A stretch of 64,000 bases of DNA from Halictus rubicundus (Eukaryota > Arthropoda > Insecta > Hymenoptera > Halictidae). Position 1 is the first letter of the stretch. The number at the start of each line of letters is the position of its first letter. The DNA lies in NCBI RefSeq assembly GCF_050948215.1, contig NW_027488645.1:310001-374000 (forward strand). Reading direction: 5' to 3'. The position numbers were made by a program, and so were the translations under genes. Shown one piece after another: positions 22,985-38,368 of this stretch. Under the pieces are notes generated by a model, which saw nothing but the letters and a program-made list of their open reading frames with translations, was not told the DNA's origin and made no database searches.

Positions 22985-25900
22985 ATAGGATATAGGATAT
23001 GATAGGATAGAGGATAGGATACGATAGGGGATGGGATAGGATAGAGGATACAATAGGATAGAGGATAGGATAGGATAGAGGATAGGATAGAGGATAGGAT
23101 ACGATAGAGGATGGGATAGGATAGAGGATAGGATATGGTAGAGGATTTCATAGGATAGAGGATAGGATAGGATAGAGGATAGGATAGGATAGAGGATAGG
23201 ATAGGATAGGGGATAGGAAAGGATTGAGGATAGGATGGGATAGAGGATAGTATATGATAGAGAATAAGATATGATAGGATAGAGGATAGGATAGGACAGA
23301 GGATACGACAGGATAGAGGATAGGATAGGAGAGGGGATAATAGGATTGAGGATAGGATAGGATAGAGGATAGGATAGGATAGAGGATTGTATAGGATAGA
23401 GGATAGGACAGGATAGAGGATATAATAGGATAGAGGATAGGATAGAGGATTGGATAGGATATTGGATATTATAGGATAGACGATAGAGTAGATGATAGGA
23501 TAGGGGATAGGATAGAGGATAGGATACGATAGAGGATGGGATAGGATAGAGGATAGGATACGATAGAGGATGGGATAGGATAGAGGATAGGATATGGTAG
23601 AGGATTTTATAGGATAGAGGATAGGATAGGATAGAGGATAGGATAGGATAGAGGATAGGATAGGATAGGGGATAGGATAGGATTGAGGATAGGATAGGAT
23701 AGAGGATAGGATAGAGGATTGGATAGGATATTGGATATTATAGGATAGACGATAGGGTAGAGGATAGGATAGAGGATAGGATAGAACAGACGATACGACA
23801 GGATAGACGATAGGATAATACAGAGGATACGACAGGATAGAGGATAGGATAGGATAGGGGATAGGTTACGATTGAGGATAGGATAGGATAGAGTATAGGA
23901 TAGAGGATTGGATAGGATAGAGGAAATTATAGGATAGACGATTGGATAGGATAGAGGATGGGATAGGATAGAGGATACGATAGTATAGAGGATACGATAG
24001 GATAGAGGATAGGATAGCATAGAGGATTGTATAGGATAGAGGATAGGATAGGATAGAGGATGGGATAGGATACAGGATAGCATTGAGGATAGGATAGGAT
24101 AGAGGATAGGATAGAGGATAGGATAGAGGATACGATAGAGGATTGGATCGGATATTGGATATTATAGGATAGACGATAGAGTAGAGGATAGGACAGAGGA
24201 TAGGATAGAGGATCGGATAGGTTAGAGGATATTATAGGATAGTCGATAGGATAGGATAGAGAATGGGATAGGATAGAGGATACGATAGGATAGAGGATAG
24301 GATAGGATAGAGGATAGGATAGGATAGAGGATAGGATAGGATAGAGGATAGGATAGACGATTGGATAGGATATTGGATATTATAGGATAGACGATAGGGT
24401 AGAGGATAGGATAGAGGATAGGATAGAGGATATGATAGAACAGACGATACGACAGGATAGACGATAGGATAGGACAGAGGATACGACAGGATAGAGGATA
24501 GGATAGGATAGGGGATAGGTTAGGATTGAGCATAGGATAGGATAGAGGATAGGATAGAGGATTGGATAGGATTGAGGAAATTATAGGATAGACGATTGGA
24601 TAGGATAGAGGATGGGATAGGATAGAGGACACGATAGTATAGAGGATAGGATAGGATAGAGGATAGGATAGGATAGAGGATAGGATAGGATAGAGGATAG
24701 GATAGGATAGAGGATAGGATAGAGGATTGGATAGGATATTGGATATTATAGGATAGACGATAGGGTAGAGGATAGGATAGAGGATATGATAGAACAGACG
24801 ATACGACAGGATAGACGATAGGATAGGACAGAGGATACGACAGGATAGAGGATAGGATTGGATAGGGGATAGGTTAGGATTGAGCATAGGATAGGATAGA
24901 GGATAGGATAGAGGATTGGATAGGATTGAGGAAATTATAGGATAGACGATTGGATAGGATAGAGAATGGGATAGGATAGAGGATACGATAGGATAGAGGA
25001 TAGGATAGGATAGAGGATAGGATAGGATAGAGGATAGGATAGGATAGAGGATAGGATAGGATAGAGGATAGGATAGTATAGAGGATAGGATAGAGGATTG
25101 GATAGAGGATACGATACAGGATTGGATATGATAGGGGATATTGTAGGATAGACGATAGGATAGGATAGAGGATGGGATAGGATAGAGGATAGGATAGAAT
25201 AGAGGATTGGGTAGGGTAGAGGATAGTATAGGACTGAGGATAGGATAGGATAGAGGATAGGATAGAGAATAGGATACGATAGAGGATGGGATAGGATAGA
25301 GGATACGATAGGGTAGAGGATAGGATAGGATAGAGGATAGGATAGAGGATTGGATAGAGGATAGGATAGAGGATTGGATAGGATAGGGGATATTGTAGGA
25401 TAGACGATAGGATAGGATAGAGGATGGGATAGGATAGAGGATACGATAGGATAGAGGATAGGATAGGATAGAGGATAGGATAGGATAGAGGATAGGATAG
25501 GATAGAGGATAGGATAGGATAGAGGATAGGATAGGATAGGATAGGATAAGATAGGGGATAGGATAGGATAGAGGATAGGATAGTATAGAGGATATTATAG
25601 GATAGAGGATAGGATAGGATAGAGGATAGGACAGGATAGAGGATGGGATAGGATAGAGAATAGGATAGGATAGGATAGAGGATAGGATAGGACAGACGAT
25701 ACGACAGGATAGAGGATAGGATAGGATAGGGGATAGGATAGGATTGAGGATAGGATAGGATAGAGGATAGGATAGAGTATAGGATAGAGGATTGGATAGT
25801 ATTGAGGATATTATAGGATATAGGATAGGACAGAATAGAGGATAGGATACGTTTGAGGATGGGATAGGATCAAGGATAGGATAGGATAGAGGATAGGATT

Positions 25901-28900
25901 GAGGATAGATTATAGGATAGAGGATAGGATAGGATAGAGGATAGGATAGGATAGGATTGAGGATAGGATAGGATAGAGGATAGGATAGAGGGTAGGATAG
26001 GATAGAGGATAGGATAGGATAGAGGATGGGATACGATAAAGGATGGGATAGGATAGAGGTTCGATAGAATAGAGGATATGATAGAGGATTGGATAGAGGA
26101 TAGGATACATGATTGGATATGATAGGGGATATTGTAGGATAGACGATAGGATAGGATAGAGGATGGGATAGGATAGAGGATAGGATAGAATAGAGGATTG
26201 GGTAGGGTAGAGGATAGTATAGGACTGAGGATACGATAGGATAGAGGATAGGATAGAGAATAGGATACGATAGAGGATGGGATAGGATAGAGGATACGAT
26301 AGGATAGAGGATAGGATAGGATAGAGGATTTTATAAGATAGAGGATAGGATAGGATAGAGGATAGGATAGGATAGAGGATTTTATAGGATAGAGTATAGG
26401 ATAGGATAGAGGATAGGATAGGATAGGGTATAGGATAGGATAGAGGATAGGATAGGATAGGGGATATTATAGGATTGAGGATAGGATAGGATAGAGGATA
26501 GGATAGGACTGAGGATACGATAGGATAGAGGATAGGATAGAGAATAGGATACGATAGAGGATGGGATAGGATGGAGGATATTATATGATAGAGGATAGGA
26601 TAGGATAGGGGATAGGATAGGATTGAGGATAGGATAGGATAGAGGATAGGATAGGATAGGGGATAGGATAGGATTGAGGATAGGATAGAGGATTGGATAG
26701 GGTAGAGGATATTATAGAATAGAGGATTGGATAGGATAGAGGATAGGATGGAGGATATTATATGATAGAGGATAGGATAGGATAGAGGATAGGATACGAT
26801 AAAGGATGGGATAGGATAGAGAATACGATAGAATAGAGGATAGGATAGGATAGAGGATAGGATAGGATAGAGGATAGGATAGGATAGAGGATAGGATAGG
26901 ATAGAGGATAGGATAGGATAGAGGATAGGATAGGATAGAGGATAGGATAGGATAGAGGATAGGATAGGATAGAGTATACGATAGGATAGAGGATAGGATA
27001 GCATAGAGGAGTGTATAGGATAGAGGATAGGATAGGATAGAGGATTGGATAGGGTACAGGATAGCATTGAGGATAGGATAGGATAGAGAATAGGATAGAG
27101 GATAGGATAGAGGATACGATAGAGGATTGGATCGGATATTGGATATTATAGGATAGACGATAGAGTAGAGGATAGGACAGAGGATAGGATAGAGGATCGG
27201 ATAGGTTAGAGGATATTATAGGATAGTCGATAGGATAGGATAGAGAATGGGATAGGATAGAGGATACGATAGGATAGAGGATAGGATAGGATAGAGGATA
27301 GGATAGGATAGAGGATAGGATAGGATAGAGGATAGGATAGGATAGAGGATAGGATAGGATAGGATAGGATAAGATAGGGGATAGGATAGGATAGAGGATA
27401 GGATAGGGGATAGGATAGGATTGAGGATAGGATTGAGGATAGGATAGGATAGAGGATAGGATAGAGGATTGGATAGGATAGAGGATGGGATAGGATAGAG
27501 GATAGGATAGAATAGAGGATTGGGTAGGGTAGAGGATAGTATAGGACTGAGGATAGGATAGGATAGAGGATAGGATAGAGAATAGGATACGATAGAGGAT
27601 GGGATAGGATAGAGGATACGATAGGGTAGAGGATAGGATAGGATAGAGGATAGGATAGAGGATTGGATAGAGGATAGGATAGAGGATTGGATAGGATAGG
27701 GGATATTGTAGGATAGACGATAGGATAGGATAGAGGATGGGATAGGATAGAGGATACGATAGAATAGAGGATTGGATAGGGTAGAGGATAGTATAGGACT
27801 GAGGATAGGATGGAATAGAGGATTGGATAGGGTAGAGGATAGTCTAGGACTGAGGATAGGATAGGATAGAGGATAGGATAGAAAGTAGGATACGATAGAT
27901 AATGGGATAGGATAGAGGATACGATAGGATAGAGGATAGGATAGGATAGAGGATTTTATAGGATAGAGGATAGGATAGGATAGAGGATAGGATAGAGGGT
28001 AGGATAGAGGATTGGGGTAGGATTGAGGATATTATAGGATATAGGATATGATAGGATAGAGGATAGGATACGATAGGGGATGGGATAGGATAGAGGATAC
28101 AATAGGATAGAGGATAGGATAGGATATAGGATAGGATAGAGGATAGGATACGATAGAGGATGGGATAGGATAGAGGATAGGATATGATAGAGGATTTTAT
28201 AGGATAGAGGATAGGATAGGATAGAGGATAGAATAGGATAGAGGATAGGATAGGATAGGGGATAGGATAGGATTGAGGATAGGATGGGATAGAGGATAGT
28301 ATAGGATAGAGAATAGGATATGATAGGATAGAGGATAGGATAGGACAGAGGATACGACAGGATAGAGGATAGGATAGGATAGGGGATAATAGGATTGAGG
28401 ATAGGATAGGATAGAGGATAGGATAGGATAGAGGATTGTATAGGATAGAGGATAGGACAGGATAGAGGATAGAATAGGATAGAGGATAGGATAGGATAGA
28501 GGATAGGATAGAGGATTGGATAGGATAGAGGAAATTATAGGATAGACGATTGGATAGGATAGAGGATAGGATAGGATAGAGGATTGTATAGGATAGAGGA
28601 TAGGATAGGATAGAGGGTAGGATAGAGGATAGGATAGAGGGTAGGATAGAGAATTGTATAGGATAGAGGATAGGATAGGATAGGGGATAGGATAGGATTG
28701 AGGATAGGATAGGATAGAGGATAGGATAGAGGATTGGATAGGATTGAGGAAATTATAGGATAGACGATTGGATAGGATAGAGGATAGGATAGGATAGAGA
28801 ATTGTATAGGATAGAGGATAGGATAGGATAGAGGATAGGATAGGATAGGGGATAGGATAGAGGATGGTATAGAGGATAGGATAGAGGATAGGATAGGATA

Positions 28901-31900
28901 GAGGGTAGGATAGAGGATAGGATAGAGGGTAGGATAGAGGATTGGATAGGATTGAGGATATTATAGGATATAGGACATGATAGGATAGAGGATAGGATAC
29001 GATAGGGGATGGGATAGGATAGAGGATACAATAGGATAGAGGATAGGATAGGATATAGGATAGGATAGGGGATAGCATACGATAGAGGATGGGATAGGAT
29101 AGAGGATAGGATATGATAGAGGATTTTATAGGATAGAGGATAGGATAGGATAGAGGATAGAATAGGATAGAGGATAGGATAGGATAGAGGATTGTATAGG
29201 ATAGAGGATAGGACAGGATAGAGGATAGAATAGGATAGAGGATAGGATAGGATAGAGGATAGGATAGAGGATTGGATAGGATAGAGGAAATTATAGGATA
29301 GACGATTGGATAGGATAGAGGATAGGATAGGATAGAGGATTGTATAGGATAGAGGATAGGATAGGATAGAGGGTAGGATAGAGGATAGGATAGAGGGTAG
29401 GATAGAGGATTGGATAGGATTGAGGATATTATAGGATATAGGATATGATAGGATAGAGGATAGGATACGATAGGGGATGGGATAGGATAGAGGATACAAT
29501 AGGATAGAAGATAGGATAGGATAGAGGATAGGATAGAGGATAGGATACGATAGAGGATGGGATAGGATAGAGGATAGGATAGAGGATTGGATAGGATAGA
29601 GGAAATTGTAGGATAGACGATTGGTTAGGATAGAGGATAGGATAGGATAGAGGACTGTATAGGATAGAGGATAGGATAGGATAGAGGATAGGATAGGATA
29701 GGGGATAGGATAGAGGATAGCATAGAGGATAGGATAGGATAGAGGATAGGATAGAGGATAGGATAGAGGATAGGATACGATAGAGGATGGGATAGGATAG
29801 AGGATACGATAGGATACAGGATGGGATAGGATAGAGGATTGTATAGGACAGACGATACGACAGGATAGAGGATAGGATAGGACAGAGGATACGACAGGAT
29901 AGAGGATAGGATAGGATAGGGGATAGGATACGTTAGAGGATGGGATAGGATAGAGGATATTATAGGGTATAGTATAGGATAGGTTAGAGGATAGTATAGG
30001 ATAGAGAATAGGATAGGATCGGTTAGAGGATAGTATAGGATAGAGAATACGGCAGGATAGAGGATAGGATAGGATAGGGGATAGGATACGTTAGAGGATG
30101 GGATAGGATAGAGGATATTATAGGGTATAGTATAGGATAGGTTAGAGGATAGTATAGGATAGAGAATAGGATAGGATCGGTTAGAGGATAGTATAGGATA
30201 GAGAATACGGCAGGATAGAGGATAGGATAGGATAGGGGATAGGATAGGATTGAGGATAGTATAGGATAGAGAATACGACAGGATAGAGGATAGGATAGGA
30301 TAGGGGATAGGATAGGATTGAGGATAGTATAGGATAGAGAATACAACAGGATAGAGGATAGGATAGGATAGTGGATAGGATAGGATAGAGGATACGATAG
30401 AATAGAGGATAGGATAGGATAGAGTATTGTATAGGACAGACGATACGACAGGATAGAGGATAGGATAGGACAGAGGATACGACAGGATAGAGAATAGGAT
30501 AGGATAGGGGATAGGATACGTTAGAGGATGGGATAGGATAGAGGATAGGATAGAGGATTGGATATTATAGAGGAAATTATAGGATAGACGATTGGATAGG
30601 ATAGAGGATAGAATAGGATAGAGAATAGGATAGGTTAGAGGATAGTATGGGATAGAGAATACGTCAGGTTAGAGGATAGGATAGGATAGGGGATAGGATA
30701 CGATAGAGAATGGGATAGGATAGAGGATACGATAGGATAGAGGATACGATAGGATAGAGGATAGGATAGGATAGAGGATTGTATAGGACAGACGATACGA
30801 CAGGATAGAGGATAGGATAGGACACAGGATACGACAGGATAGAGGATAGGATAGGATAGGGGATAGGATACGTTAGTGGATAGGATAGGATAGAGGATAC
30901 GGTAGAATAGAGGATAGGATAGGATAGAGGATTGTATAGGACAGACGATACGACAGGATAGAGGATAGGGTAGGACAGAGGATACGCCAGGATAGAGAAG
31001 AGGATAGGATAGGGGATAGGATACGTTAGAGGATGGGATAGGATAGAGGATAGGATAGAGGATTGGATATTATAGAGGAAATTATAGGATAGACGATTGG
31101 ATAGGATAGAGGATAGAATAGGATAGATGATAGGATAGGTTAGAGGATAGTATAGGATAGAGAATACGACAGGATAGAGGATAGGATAGGATAAGGGATA
31201 GGATACGTTAGAGAATGGGATAGGATAGAGGATAGGATAGGATAGAGGATTGTATAGGACAGACAATACGACAGGATAGAGGATAGGATAGGACACAGGA
31301 TACGACAGGATAGAGGATAGGATAGGATAGGGGATAGGATACGTTAGTGGATAGGATAGGATAGAGGATACGATAGAATAGAGGATAGGATAGGATAGAG
31401 GATTGTATAGGACAGACGATACGACAGGATAGAGGATAGGGTAGGACAGAGGATACGACAGGATAGAGAATAGGATCGGATAGGGGATAGGATACGTTAG
31501 AGGATGGGATAGGATAGAGGATAGGATAGGATAGGATAGAGGATAGGATACAGGGTAGGGTAGAGGATTGGTTAGGATTGAGGATATTATAGGATATAGG
31601 ATATGATAGGATAGAGGATAGGATACGATAGAGGATGGGATAGGATAGAGGATACGATAGGATAGAGGATAGGATAGAGGATAGGATAGAGGATTGGACA
31701 GGATTGAGGATATAATAGGATATAGCATAGGATAGGATACGTTTGAGGATGGGATAGGAAAGAGGATACGATAGGATAGAGGATAGGATAGAGGATAGGA
31801 TAGAGAAGACGATAGAGGATTGGATAAGATAGAGGATATTATAGGCTAGACGATAGGATAGGATAGAGGATGGGATAGGATAGAGGATACGATAGGATAG

Positions 31901-33004
31901 AGGATAGGATAGGATAGAGGATTGCATAGGGTAGAGGATATTATAGAATAGAGGATTGGATAGGATAGAGGATAGGATTGAGGATAGATTATAGGATAGA
32001 GGATAGGATAGGATAGAGTATAGGATAGGATAGGATTGAGGATAGGATAGGATAGAGGATAGGATAGAGGGTAGGATAGGATAGAGGATAGGATAGGATA
32101 GAGGATAGGATAAGATAGAGGATGGGATAGGATAGAGGATACGATAGGAGAGAGGATAGGATAGGATAGAGGATAGGATATGATAGGGGATAGGATAGGA
32201 TTGAGGATAGGATAGAGGATTGGATAGGATAGAGGAAATTATAGGATAGACGATTGGATAGGACAGAGGATGGGATAGGATAGAGGATACGATAGTATAG
32301 AGGATAGGATAGGATAGAGGATAGGATAGGATAGAGGATAGGATAGGATAGAATATACGATAGGATAGAGGATAGGATAGCATAGAGGATTGTATAGGAT
32401 AGAGGATAGGATAGGATAGAGGATTGGATAGGATACAGGATAGCATTGAGGATAGGATAGGATAGAGGATAGGATAGAGGATAGGATAGAGGATACGATA
32501 GAGGATTGGATCGGATATTGGATATTATAGGATAGACGATAGAGTAGAGGATAGGAAAGAGGATAGGATAGATCATAGGATAGGCTAGAGGATATTATAG
32601 GATAGTCGACAGGATAGGATAGAGGATGGGATAGGATAGAGGATTCGATAGGATAGAGGATAGGATAGGATAGAGGATAGGATAGGATAGAGGATAGGAT
32701 AGGATAGAGGATAGGATAGGATAGAGGATAGGATAGGTTTGAGGATAGTATAGGATAGAGAATAGGATAGGATAGGATAGAGGATACGATAGGACAGACG
32801 ATACGACAGGATAGAGGATAGGATACGATAGGGGATAGGATAGGATTGAGGATAGGATAGGATAGAGGATAGGATAGAGGATAGGATAGAGGATTGGATA
32901 GTATTGAGGATATTATAGGATATAGGATAGGACAGAATAGAGGATAGGATACGTTTGAGGATGGGATAGGAAAGAGGATACGATAGGATCGAGGATAGGA
33001 TAGG

Positions 33005-35100
33005 ATAGAGGATAGGATTGAGGATAGATTATAGGATAGAGGATAGGTTAGGATAGAGGATAGGATAGGATAGGATTGAGGATAGGATAGGATAGAGGTT
33101 AGGATAGAGGGTAGGATAGGATAGAGGATAGGATAGGATAGAGGATGGGATACGATAAAGGATGGGATAGGATAGAGGTTCGATAGAATAGAGGATAGGA
33201 TAGAGGATTGGATAGAGGATAGGATACAGGATTGGATATGATAGGGGATATTGTAGGATAGACGATAGGATAGGATAGAGGATGGGATAGGATAGAGGAT
33301 AGGATAGAATAGAGGATTGGGTAGGGTAGAGGATAGTATAGGACTGAGGATAGGATAGGATAGAGGATAGGATAGAGAATAGGATACGATAGAGGACGGG
33401 ATAGGATAGAGGATACGATAGGATAGAGGATAGGATAGGATAGAGGATTTTATAAGATAGAGGATAGGATAGGATAGAGGATAGGATAGGATAGAGGATT
33501 TTATAGGATAGAGTATAGGATAGGATAGAGGATAGGATAGGATAGGGGATAGGACAGGATAGAGGATAGGATAGGATAGGGGATAGGATAGGATTGAGGA
33601 TAGGATAGGATAGAGGATAGGATAGAGGATTGGATAGGATAGAGGATGGGATAGGATAGAGGATAGGATAGGATAGAGGATTTTATAGGATAGAGTATAG
33701 GATAGGATAGAGGATAGGATACGATAGACGATAGGATAGGATAGAGGATGTGATAGGATAGAGGATAGGATAGAATAGAGGATTGGGTAGGGTAGAGGAT
33801 AGTATAAGACTGAGGATAGGATAGGATAGAGGATAGGATAGAGAATAGGATACGATAGAGGATGGGATAGGATAGAGGATACGATAGGAGAGAGGATAGG
33901 ATAGGATAGAGGATTTTATAAGATAGAGGATAGGATAGGATAGAGGATAGGATAGGATAGAGGATTTTATAGGATAGAGTATAGGATAGGATAGAGGATA
34001 GGATAGGATAGGGTATAGGATAGGATAGAGGATAGGATAGGATAGGGGATAGGATAGGATTGAGGATAGGATAGGATAGAGGATAGGATAGGATAGGGGA
34101 TAGGATATGATTGAGGATAGGATAGAGGATTGGATAGGGTAGAGGATATTATAGAATAGAGGATTGGATAGGATAGAGGATAGGATGGAGGATATTATAT
34201 GATAGAGGATAGGATAGGATAGAGGATAGGATACGATAAAGGATGGGATAGGATAGAGGATACGATAGAATAGAGGATAGGATAGGATAGAGGATAGGAT
34301 AGAGGATTGGATAGAGGATAGGATACAGGATTGGATATGATAGGGGATATTGTCGGATAGACGATAGGATAGGATAGAGGATGGTATAGGATAGAGGATA
34401 GGATAGGATAGGGGATAGGATAGGATTGAGGATAGGATAGGATAGAGGATAGGATAGAGGATTGGATAGGATAGAGGAAATTATAGGATAGACGATTGGA
34501 TAGGATAGAGGATGGGATAGGATAGAGGATACGATAGTATAGAGGATAGGATAGGATAGAGGATAGGATAGGATAGAGGATAGGATAGGATAGAATATAC
34601 GATAGGATAGAGGATAGGATAGCATAGAGGATTGTATAGGATAGAGGATAGGATAGGATAGAGGATTGGATAGGATAAAGGATAGCATTGAGGATAGGAT
34701 AGGATAGAGGATAGGATAGAGGATAGGATAGAGGATACGATAGAGGATTTGATCGGATATTGGATATTATAGGATAGACGATAGAGTAGAGGATAGGAAA
34801 GAGGATAGGATAGATCATAGGATAGGCTAGAGGATATTATAGGATAGTCGATAGGACAGGATAGAGGATGGGATAGGATAGAGGATTCGATAGGATAGAG
34901 GATAGGATAGGATAGATGATAGGATAGGATAGAGGATAGGATAGGATAGAGGATAGGATAGGTTAGAGGATAGTATAGGATAGAGAATAGGATAGGATAG
35001 GATAGAGGATACGATAGGACAGACGATACGACAGGATAGAGGATAGGATATTATAGGGGATAGGATAGGATTGAGGATAGGATAGGATAGAGGATAGGAT
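33005..35100. repeat. 2.1-kb duplicated segment, left copy (offset 3268)
   Basis: Variant positions checked by eye along this segment (GGATTG at 33015, TTCG at 33179, GGGG at 33244 and 33545, GATCAT ending 34818, GGTTAG at 34961, TTATAGGGG at 35051) all recur exactly 3268 bp downstream. Only a few substitutions were seen. Similarity stops at about 33000 on the left and 35100 on the right. Confidence 0.85.
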
Positions 35101-36272
35101 AGAGGATAGGATAGAGGATTGGATAGTATTGAGGATAATATAGGATGTAGGATAGGACAGAATAGAGGATAGTATACGTTTGAGGATGGGATAGGAAAGA
35201 GGATACGATAGGATCGAGGATAGGATAGGATAGAGGATAGGATTGAGGATAGATTATAGGATAGAGGATAGGATAGGATAGAGGATAGGATAGGATAGGA
35301 TTGAGGATAGGATAGGATAGAGGATAGGATACGTTAGTGGATAGGATAGGATAGAGGATACGGTAGAATAGAGGATAGGATAGGATAGAGGATTGTATAG
35401 GACAGACGATACGACAGGATAGAGGATAGGGTGGGACAGAGGATACGCCAGGATAGAGAATAGGATAGGATAGGGGATAGGATACGTTAGAGGATGGGAT
35501 AGGATAGAGGATAGGATAGAGGATTGGATATTATAGAGGAAATTATAGGATAGACGATTGGATAGGATAGAGGATAGAATAGGATAGAGGATAGGATAGG
35601 TTAGAGGATAGTATAGGATAGAGAATACGACAGGATAGAGGATAGGATAGGATAAGGGATAGGATACGTTAGAGAATGGGATAGGATAGAGGATACGATA
35701 GGATAGAGGATAGGATAGGATAGAGGATTGTATAGGACAGACAATACGACAGGATAGAGGATAGGATAGGACACAGGATACGACAGGATAGAGGATAGGG
35801 TAGGACAGAGGATACGACAGGATAGAGAATAGGATAGGATAGGGGATAGGATACGTTAGAGGATGGGATAGGATAGAGGATAGGATAGGATAGGATAGAG
35901 GATAGGATACAGGGTAGGGTAGAGGATTGGTTAGGATTGAGGATATTATAGGATATAGGATATGATAGGATAGAGGATAGGATACGATAGAGGATGGGAT
36001 AGGATAGAGGATACGATAGGATAGAGGATAGGATAGAGGATAGGATAGAGGATTGGACAGGATTGAGGATATTATAGGATATAGCATAGGATAGGATACG
36101 TTTGAGGATGGGATAGGAAAGAGGATACGATAGGATAGAGGATAGGATAGAGGATAGGATAGAGAAGACGATAGAGGATTGGATAAGATAGAGGATATTA
36201 CAGGCTAGACGATAGGATAGGATAGAGGATTGGATAGGGTAGAGGATATTATAGAATAGAGGATTGGATAGG

Positions 36273-38368
36273 ATAGAGGATAGGATTGAGGATGGATTAT
36301 AGGATAGAGGATAGGATAGGATAGAGGATAGGATAGGATAGGATTGAGGATAGGATAGGATAGAGGATAGGATAGAGGGTAGGATAGGATAGAGGATAGG
36401 ATAGGATAGAGGATGGGATACGATAAAGGATGGGATAGGATAGAGGTTCGATAGAATAGAGGATATGATATAGGATTGGATAGAGGATAGGATACAGGAT
36501 TGGATATGATAGGGGATATTGTAGGATAGACGATAGGATAGGATAGAGGATGGCATAGGATAGAGGATAGGATAGAATAGAGGATTGGGTAGGGTAGAGG
36601 ATAGTATAGGACTGAGGATAGGATAGGATAGAGGATAGGATAGAGAATAGGATACGATAGAGGATGGGATAGGATAGAGGATACGATAGGATAGAGGATA
36701 GGATAGGATAGAGGATTTTATAAGATAGAGGATAGGATAGGATAGAGGATAGGATAGGATAGAGGATTTTATAGGATAGAGTATAGGATAGGATAGAGGA
36801 TAGGATAGGATAGGGGATAGGACAGGATAGAGGATAGGATAGGATAGGGGATAGGATAGGATTGAGGATAGGATAGGATAGAGGATAGGATAGAGGATTG
36901 GATAGGATAGAGGATGGGATAGGATAGAGGATAGGATAGGATAGAGGATTTTATAGGATAGAGTATAGGATAGGATAGAGGATAGGATACGATAGACGAT
37001 AGGATAGGATAGAGGATGTGATAGGATAGAGGATAGGATAGAATAGAGGATTGGGTAGGGTAGAGGATAGTATAAGACTGAGGATAGGATAGGATAGAGG
37101 ATAGGATAGAGAATAGGATACGATAGAGGATGGGATAGGATAGAGGATACGATAGGAGAGAGGATAGGATAGGATAGAGGATTTTATAAGATAGAGGATA
37201 GGATAGGATAGAGGATAGGATAGGATAGAGGATTTTATAGGATAGAGTATAGGATAGGATAGAGGATAGGATAGGATAGGGTATAGGATAGGATAGAGGA
37301 TAGGATAGGATAGGGGATAGGATAGGATTGAGGATAGGATAGGATAGAGGATAGGATAGGATAGGGGATAGGATATGATTGAGGATAGGATAGAGGATTG
37401 GATAGGGTAGAGGATATTATAGAATAGAGGATTGGATAGGATAGAGGATAGGATGGAGGATATTATATGATAGAGGATAGGATAGGATAGAGGATAGGAT
37501 ACGATAAAGGATGGGATAGGATAGAGGATACGATAGAATAGAGGATAGGATAGGATAGAGGATAGGATAGAGGATTGGATAGAGGATAGGATACAGGATT
37601 GGATATGATAGGGGATATTGTCGGATAGACGATAGGATAGGATAGAGGATGGTATAGGATAGAGGATAGGATAGGATAGGGGATAGGATAGGATTGAGGA
37701 TAGGATAGGATAGAGGATAGGATAGAGGATTGGATAGGATAGAGGAAATTATAGGATAGACGATTGGATAGGATAGAGGATGGGATAGGATAGAGGATAC
37801 GATAGTATAGAGGATAGGATAGGATAGAGGATAGGATAGGATAGAGGATAGGATAGGATAGAATATACGATAGGATAGAGGATAGGATAGCATAGAGGAT
37901 TGTATAGGATAGAGGATAGGATAGGATAGAGGATTGGATAGGATAAAGGATAGCATTGAGGATAGGATAGGATAGAGGATAGGATAGAGGATAGGATAGA
38001 GGATACGATAGAGGATTGGATCGGATATTGGATATTATAGGATAGACGATAGAGTAGAGGATAGGAAAGAGGATAGGATAGATCATAGGATAGGCTAGAG
38101 GATATTATAGGATAGTCGATAGGATAGGATAGAGGATGGGATAGGATAGAGGATTCGATAGGATAGAGGATAGGATAGGATAGAGGATAGGATAGGATAG
38201 AGGATAGGATAGGATAGAGGATAGGATAGGTTAGAGGATAGTATAGGATAGAGAATAGGATAGGATAGGATAGAGGATACGATAGGACAGACGATACGAC
38301 AGGATAGAGGATAGGATATTATAGGGGATAGGATAGGATTGAGGATAGGATAGGATAGAGGATAGGAT
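36273..38368. repeat. 2.1-kb duplicated segment, right copy (offset 3268)
   Basis: Near-identical partner of 33005-35100. The 1.17 kb between the copies (35101-36272) resembles 30.7-31.9 kb instead, so the arrangement came from more than one duplication event. A shorter relative of the GATCAT-ending part is also present ending at 32576, 2242 bp left of the copy at 34818. Confidence 0.85.
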
